Assembly (NCBI GenBank): GCA_035771175.1
Contig: CM069604.1
Coordinates: forward strand, 21,143,115 to 21,207,114
Origin: Paratinospora sagittata
Taxonomy: Eukaryota > Streptophyta > Magnoliopsida > Ranunculales > Menispermaceae
Length of the DNA: 64,000 nt
Direction of reading: 5' to 3'
Notes under the pieces: model-generated
What the model was told of the DNA's origin: nothing
The model's input: only the letters and a program-made list of their open reading frames with translations
The model's database searches: none
Shown here: positions 58,588-64,000 of the stretch, one piece after another
Layout: every line of letters begins with the position of its first letter
Position numbering within the stretch: the stretch's first letter is position 1
Made by a program: the position numbers and the translations under genes

Positions 58588-59309
58588 TGAGCTCAAAGCT
58601 CAGTAGATCAAGCAAAGCAAACGCAAAGTTTATAGAAGATAAATACAATATTACATAGAATAATGCATTTCAATCCACGTCAATCAATACAATCATGAAA
58701 TGCAACAACATCTTCCGTACCAACGTACGTGTGCTTTATAAATCAAATAGCAACTATGGAGTGCATCGCGGGCCGTTATACTTAGTATCATCATTTGATG
58801 GTTCTCTTTTGAAATCATAGGACCAAGCACAATGCAGCTTCAGGGCTCGCAAGTAAAGACAAGAGACCACCCTCATCAATAGTATGTCATATGCATGAAG
58901 TAATGTAGTATGGTATCATGTATATAAACAATGCAATTTCATGCCTATTATAAAGTAAATGAATACGCAAACCTATGCCTTCATCCCCACCTTAGGATCC
59001 AAGTTTCGACTGAACTCTCGGAGGCAAAGTCGGCAAAGTCACAACACTTTTCAGAGGGGGAAAGGGTTTCCAAAAGTGATGGTTGAGTGCAAATGGAACC
59101 CCCTTATTTATAGGAAAACATGGATCAGGAGGACCTAGGGAAGTGCCTGGGCGCATGCCCGACCTATTTTTGGGTTTTATTGGCGTTGACGCGCGGGTTT
59201 TGGTGCACGATTTCAACAGGGTTGTCGTCCAGGACAATGTTCGGGGTTTACATGTGCATGTATTGCAAGTTACTTGGTTTAAAATTGTCCCTTTTTCAGG
59301 GGTGTTACA
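58588..59309 (-). mobile_element. Gypsy-type LTR, minus orientation
   Basis: On the - strand it starts TGTAACACCCCTGAAAAAGG at 59309, has a TATA box (CCTATAAATAAGGGGG, about 59094-59109), and ends near a TTTGAGCTCA segment at 58588. Architecture and the TGTAACACCCC start match long gypsy LTRs. No target duplication was found, and the distal boundary is approximate. It appears to have inserted beside the SIRE-type fragment that follows. Confidence 0.55.
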
Positions 59310-59449
59310 CGAACCGCTCTAAATCTGTTGTGTATTTGATTTATTTCTGCTATATTTTATTTTCTGTCATTGTTTTATTTTGAAAGATAAAACCTGCAAA
59401 CTTGTCCATTTCACCCCCCCTCTTAGACGCTTATCTGGGCTAACAAAAC
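59310..59449 (+). mobile_element. End of a SIRE-type copia LTR
   Basis: It contains ttcaccccccctcttagacg and gggctaacaa, the phrase at the 3' end of many SIRE/Opie-type LTRs. It runs directly into RT coding sequence, with the whole gag to integrase interval missing. Confidence 0.5.
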
Positions 59450-60058
59450 CATCTTTAGGAGTCCCTAAGAACGCTAGATTACTTCTTAGTCATCCTAAAG
59501 AACAAATCCTAGGTGATCTTTCTAAAGGTATGTCAACAAGAGCTTATATTCATAAGGACCAAGAGCATATAGCTTTTGTGTCTCAAATTGAACCAACAAA
59601 GGTTAAAGAAGCCTTGGAAGATGAGAATTGGATTCTTGCTATGCAACAAGAACTAGGACACTTTGTGAGAAACAATGTTTTGAGAATTAATTCTTAGGCC
59701 AACTCATTAATCTATCATAGGAACAAATTGGGTTTTTAAGAACAAGAAGGATGAACAAGGTGTTATTGTTCGAAACAAAACTTGATTGGTTGTCCAAGGA
59801 TATAATCAAGAAAAGGGCATTGATTATGAAGAAACATTTGCCCCTATGACAAGATTAGAGGCTATTAGAATGCTACTTGCCTACACTTGCTGTAAAATTT
59901 TTTTCTTAATACCAAATGAATGTTAAAAGTGTCATTCTTAATGGCCAAATCAATAAAAAGGTATATGTGGAACAATCCTTGGATTTTGAAGACTCTCATA
60001 ACCCAGAATATGTATTCAAACTCCACAAAACTTTGTATGCCTTGAAACAAACATAATT
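59450..60058 (+). pseudogene. SIRE-type copia reverse transcriptase fragment
   Basis: The + strand reads HPKEQILGDLSKGMSTRAY, VSQIEPTKVKEALEDENWIL, AMQQEL, then after frame changes [51 protein letters not shown], then KKVYVEQSLDFED, then LYALKQT. HPxxxIlGd and the EALxDxxWixAMqxEL lead-in are typical of the SIRE/Maximus clade. It has several stops and frameshifts and is cut before the YVDD motif. It ends about 450 bp upstream of the SF1 start codon. Confidence 0.85.
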
Positions 60059-60512
60059 AAAAAAAAATTAAATTAAATTTATTATAATAAGATAATAATA
60101 ATAAAAATAAGAATGAAATTATTTTTTATTCTATTTTGATGGGGAGCTATATAAGTTTAAAACTAAAAAAAAGTCATATCGCGGGCGGAACGGGCGTTAG
60201 TAAAGAAGTGAGAAGAGGCGTGTGAACTCTAGTTTAAAAAAAAAGTGAACTCTAGTTTCAATAAAAAAAAAGAAAGAAAGAAAGAGGCGTGTGAGTTTTT
60301 TTGTATTTATTTGTATCGTGTTAGTAAATTGGCGGCGTTGCATATACCCCTGAAAAATATTTGAAGCGTTCTCGTTAAAGTCGTTTGTTACGTTTACGTC
60401 CCAGTGCTGGCGGAAATCCGTCGCTGCAACTTCTGCCACTGGAGCTTTCGACTTGGGGCTTTTAGTTCACCTATCAACAAGCCCATTTTAATTCAGAAAA
60501 GCAAACTTATCC
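60059..60512 (+). promoter_or_regulatory. SF1 promoter and 5' leader region
   Basis: A TATA-like box (tatataag) lies at 60149-60156. Two short duplications follow: aagaggcgtgtga (near 60213 and 60284) and gtgaactctagttt (near 60221 and 60246), with an (aaag)n run between. The leader becomes GC-rich near 60320-60430. The upstream border is the truncated copia fragment. The start site was not determined; a 5' UTR intron, common in plants, was not resolved. Confidence 0.4.
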
Positions 60513-62912
60513 ATGGATTCTCTGCAACATAATCCTCCTTCTTTCGAAAATCTTTACCCTTCTTCTTCAGACCAAACCCAGAATTTCTACTCTTCGTCTT
60601 CTGCTTCTCATCTAACCGTAGCATCCTATCATCAAGCCAATCATCTCTCTTCTCAACCTTCCGATTCGACCGATCATAATTACCCACCACCTCCTCCTTC
60701 AGGAGCAATCGATTCTTTGGAAACGCAAAACCCTAATCCGCCCCCTTCGGAAAACCAATCTTCTTCGGGTCTCAATGATCAAGGGAACAACAATCATCAG
60801 ATCCAAACTACTTCCAATTCGATGGCCTCGCTCGGCAGAACGCAGAGCGGCAACGACAAGGACTATTCTGGCGGGGAAGAAGAGACGAGCAGCCGACGAA
60901 AGCGCCGGAGCAGATGGGATCCTCCTTCCGAATCCGAGAATCAGAGCAACAGTGATTCTGGGACTCGCAAGCGAAAATCTCGTTGGGCGGACGAAGAACC
61001 GAAGCCTGTCATCCAATTGCCGGACTTCATGAAGGAATTCACAGGTGCAATGGATCCTGAACTCCAAGCTCTTAACATTAGGCTTCTTGAGATTAGTCGA
61101 ATGTTATCGTCTGGCTTACCCTTAGATGATCGCCCAGAAGATGCTCGATCACCTTCTCCTGAACCTATTTATGATAACATGGGAATTCGCATTAATACTA
61201 GAGAATACCGCGCGCGTGAACGACTTACTAAAGAAAGATTAGATATAATAACTCAGCTTGTGAAAAAGAACCCTAATTTTAAGCCTCCGGCTGATTATCG
61301 ACCTCCAAAGCTTCAGAAGAAGCTTTCTATACCTATGAAAGAATACCCTGGTTATAATTTTATTGGGCTGATAATTGGGCCGAGGGGAAACACGCAGAAG
61401 AGGATGGAGAAGGAAACGGGTGCAAAAATTGTGATTCGAGGGAAAGGTTCGGTGAAAGAAGGTAGGTTTCAGCAGAAGCGGGATTTGAAACCGGATCCTT
61501 CGGAGAATGAGGATTTGCATGTTTTGGTAGAGGCAGAAACGCAGCAAGCACTTGATGTTGCTGCTGGGATGGTAGAAAAACTCTTGCAGCCTGTTGACGA
61601 AGTGCTTAATGAGCATAAGAGACAGCAGCTTAAGGAGCTTGCTGCTTTGAATGGCACGATAAGGGATGACGAGTTTTGTAGATTATGTGGTGAACAAGGG
61701 CATAGGCAGTACGCGTGTCCTGCGCGTACCACAACTTTTAAGAGTGATGTTCTTTGTAAAATTTGTGGGGATGGAGGGCACCCAACAATTGATTGTCCTG
61801 TGAAGGGCACAACAGGGAAGAAAATGGATGATGAATACCAAAACTTTTTGGCTGAATTAGGAGGGACTGCACCAGATTCTCTTACCAAGCAAAACTCCAC
61901 TTTGTCTATTCTTGGGTCAAATGGTACGGGAAGCAATCCTCCTTGGGCCAGTGGTAATGCTGGTGGAGGTATTGGAGGCTCACCACAAGTAGGTTTGACA
62001 GGTATGGGAGCTAAGACTGGAAAGGATTATGATGAAACCAATTTATACATTGGATATTTGCCTCCTAATCTTGATGATGATAACCTGATCCAGTTATTTT
62101 CATCATTTGGAAGTATTGTTATGGCCAAAGTTATCAAAGATCGGGTGACTGGATTGAGCAAAGGCTATGGTTTTGTAAAGTACACTGATGTTTCTCAAGC
62201 TAATCAGGCTATAACAGCTATGAATGGTTACCGTCTTGAGGGAAGAGTTATAGCTGTAAGAGTCGCCGGGAAACCACCTCAGCCTGCTGTGCCTCCTGGA
62301 CCTCCTGCTCCAACTATGCCCACATCTAGTAATGCTGGGAGTGGTGGATACCCTTCTCAACAATTTACATCGAGTGGTCCTCTTGGTAGTGCACCAACGA
62401 CTGGCTACATGAGTGCCCCAGTTCCATGGGGGCCTCCTGTACCTCCTCCATATGCCCATTATCCCCCACCACCCCCTGGTTCAAGTATGTACACCCCTGT
62501 TCAAGGTCAGTCTGTGCCCTCATATGCAGTTCAATATCCTCCACCAGTTCAGTCAAATCCTCCTGGTGCTCCACCTTCTAGTGCACCCTCAAGTGAAGCA
62601 CAACAAAATCAACCCCCTGGAGTACAGTCTCAAAACAATGCATCTGCATCGTCTACTCTTAACAATATTTATGGGAATTCATTACATGCAATGCCACCAA
62701 ATGGTCAACCTACTTATCCTTCATCTTCTTTAGGTTACTCATCTTATTACAGCGTGCCTCCTGTGTCTCATTCAGCAGCAGACCATTCACAGAGCATAGG
62801 AACTGCACCTTGGGCCTCAAATCAGCCAGTGCCACCATCTGCTTCTTCTGCGGAGCAAACGAGTTATGGGGCTGAGTCCGAGTATGAGAAGTTCATGGCA
62901 GAGATGAAGTGA
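60513..62912 (+). CDS. SF1: Splicing factor 1 / branchpoint-binding protein homologue
   Basis: 799 codons, intact, one exon. SF1/BBP recognises the intron branchpoint during early spliceosome assembly and binds U2AF65, in the nucleus. Domains by residue: Ser/Pro/Asn-rich N-terminus; two basic-Arg-Trp motifs, [10 protein letters not shown] (129-138) and [10 protein letters not shown] (152-161), resembling the U2AF ligand motif; a helix-hairpin region with RSPSPEP (212-218, like the phosphorylated SPSP of animal SF1); KH domain (about 275-365, GPRG loop 289-292); CCHC knuckles [14 protein letters not shown] (389-402) and [14 protein letters not shown] (415-428); RRM (about 509-587, RNP2 LYIGYL, RNP1 KGYGFVKY); Pro-rich C-terminus. 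The added RRM is the known plant-type feature. The ATG at 60513 gives the usual length, and the stop is at 62910-62912. The frame has no lesion, so the gene is probably functional. Confidence 0.97.
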   Translation: MDSLQHNPPSFENLYPSSSDQTQNFYSSSSASHLTVASYHQANHLSSQPSDSTDHNYPPPPPSGAIDSLETQNPNPPPSENQSSSGLNDQGNNNHQIQTTSNSMASLGRTQSGNDKDYSGGEEETSSRRKRRSRWDPPSESENQSNSDSGTRKRKSRWADEEPKPVIQLPDFMKEFTGAMDPELQALNIRLLEISRMLSSGLPLDDRPEDARSPSPEPIYDNMGIRINTREYRARERLTKERLDIITQLVKKNPNFKPPADYRPPKLQKKLSIPMKEYPGYNFIGLIIGPRGNTQKRMEKETGAKIVIRGKGSVKEGRFQQKRDLKPDPSENEDLHVLVEAETQQALDVAAGMVEKLLQPVDEVLNEHKRQQLKELAALNGTIRDDEFCRLCGEQGHRQYACPARTTTFKSDVLCKICGDGGHPTIDCPVKGTTGKKMDDEYQNFLAELGGTAPDSLTKQNSTLSILGSNGTGSNPPWASGNAGGGIGGSPQVGLTGMGAKTGKDYDETNLYIGYLPPNLDDDNLIQLFSSFGSIVMAKVIKDRVTGLSKGYGFVKYTDVSQANQAITAMNGYRLEGRVIAVRVAGKPPQPAVPPGPPAPTMPTSSNAGSGGYPSQQFTSSGPLGSAPTTGYMSAPVPWGPPVPPPYAHYPPPPPGSSMYTPVQGQSVPSYAVQYPPPVQSNPPGAPPSSAPSSEAQQNQPPGVQSQNNASASSTLNNIYGNSLHAMPPNGQPTYPSSSLGYSSYYSVPPVSHSAADHSQSIGTAPWASNQPVPPSASSAEQTSYGAESEYEKFMAEMK

Positions 62913-64000
62913 TGCAACTTTGCATCCAGCTTGAAGGGTAAGAAAATGGCATCCTCTTTTTATTTAATTTTTTATTAGTTGCTTTCTATATTATAACTTG
63001 AGCAGCAAATGAAATGCTCATGAAATAATTTATTATTATTATTATTATCATCATCATCATCAATACTTTCATCTTAGTGGGAGAAGGCTGCTATGGTTGT
63101 CATTTCTTTTATGATGATGTTTACCTTGGTGCTGTGCTATGTTGCTTTATGGGATTTGAACTTTTTCATCTGTTTTAGCAGAGGGACACTCTCAAGATTT
63201 TGAGGAGTTGAGCTTAGTGCCGCCTGGACAATATTTTTGAGCCTCCATAGTTTTTGTTATATCCTTCTTATGCATCTGTTGACTATTCTTCATGTTATGA
63301 TTCTAATTCTTGGCAGGCTTGAGGTTTCTTGGAGCTCTTCTGAACCTGATTTCTTACCTGTTGCTATGACTTCAACTTGTTGGAAGTTTCGGTCTCGCAT
63401 CTTTAACCTTGCTGTGCTCTTATGACAATTGCAGAGATTGATAAGCAGAGTCTGGAATCATTTAGCATGTTGTTGGATTACTTTTCAGTATCATATCAGT
63501 GCTCCATTTGATTGTGAGATTAGAAATCTTTGCTCTGTTGGTTGTTGTTGGCAGCCAAAGCATCTCAAGTGCTAATATGTTTTCCTAGTTATTCCCTTGC
63601 CTACTTTATTATGGAGCTAATCACTTACAGTTTTTGTGTTGCTTTTATGTTATATTATCTATTTTCTCTACCTTTTCTTGTACGTTAATCATTTCTTTGT
63701 TGATTCTCTTAACTTGTGTTACTGGTTTCACTATGATGCTCTTCCATTAGCTTGGTGACTATATCCCTGAAGCTTTTTGTTCATTACTTCCTTCTTTAGA
63801 GCTGAAGGTAAGTCTTGCATATGATGGAGTATGTGGAAATATTTACAATGGTATCATTATGGATGTTCTAACCTTAATATCCTGGTTGCTCACATTGCTA
63901 GTCTGATGTGCCTTTCCAATTATGTGGCAGGTTATGCTTGGATTGTTAATTATCCGCTTTTCAATTTACAAGTCATGGATGTTCCTGCCAAATATTTTAT
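62913..64000 (+). other. SF1 3' UTR and downstream sequence
   Basis: A gtaaga donor at 62938 and acceptors such as tttagcag (63181), ttggcag (63316) and caattgcag (63434) suggest one or more introns in the 3' UTR. A (tta)n(tca)n microsatellite lies at 63030-63062. No second gene is recognisable to the window end. Confidence 0.4.

Noticed and set aside
60699..61936. Antisense frames opposite the SF1 coding region (118-155 codons)
   Set aside because: Shadow frames of a conserved coding sequence. No family match, and the + strand frame explains the conservation.

Overview
This is nuclear DNA from a eudicot, probably one with a large, repeat-rich genome. The evidence is two plant-type nuclear genes with spliced or plant-specific architecture, several clades of plant LTR retrotransposons, plant LINEs, hAT and Tourist-like MITEs, and a scrap of chloroplast atpB. 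I cannot name the species. Only two host genes are recognisable. One is an intact SF1/branchpoint-binding splicing factor (60513-62912, + strand, CDS in one exon). The other is the 3' two thirds of a CHR10/ALC1-type SNF2 ATPase with a C-terminal macro domain, in 11 recognisable exons on the - strand from 47818 down to 14180.

Layout, left to right. 1-452: two and a half copies of a tandem repeat of about 180 bp. 582-1468: decayed MuDR-like N-terminal coding sequence (-). 1525-10058: a complete 8.5-kb Ty3/gypsy-type element (-), with 2.1-kb LTRs that are almost identical and an internal pol that is wrecked. 11380-12740: a GA-rich tandem block, a diverged fold-back element carrying AAGACGTC-type palindromes, and a broken Tourist-like MITE. 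14180-47818: the CHR10-like gene. Its introns hold a Ty1/copia element with two hAT MITEs nested in its RNase H region (21321-27302), a second copia element (34147-39529), a possible gypsy solo LTR with a duplicated promoter (31549-33819), a copia solo-LTR-like piece, at least four 5'-truncated LINE tails plus RTE-type tails, and a Tourist-like MITE.

47880-60058 is a transposon nest where the 5' half of the CHR10-like gene would be expected. A Tat-like gypsy LTR plus gag fragment (48438-56280) was invaded by a 354-bp near-perfect hairpin element (target duplication ctaag) and by a solo LTR (49017-54607, target duplication cctat). That solo LTR was itself invaded by a 2.9-kb gypsy solo LTR (49780-52720, target duplication taaac). 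Then follow a caulimovirid-like coat-region remnant, a 90-bp tandem duplication, a nuclear copy of chloroplast atpB, a minus-strand gypsy LTR, and a SIRE-type copia RT fragment ending about 450 bp before the SF1 start codon.

How it fits together. SF1 looks functional: its frame is open for 799 codons with every expected domain. The CHR10-like gene has canonical splice sites and preserved phase at every junction, but it lacks the exons for the first ATPase lobe within the window and has a one-base excess in a GGGG run in one helicase exon. It is therefore either a 5'-truncated pseudogene or a gene whose first exons lie elsewhere, combined with a sequence error. No operon, CRISPR or RNA gene was found. 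All identifications come from reading translations by eye; no database search was run.
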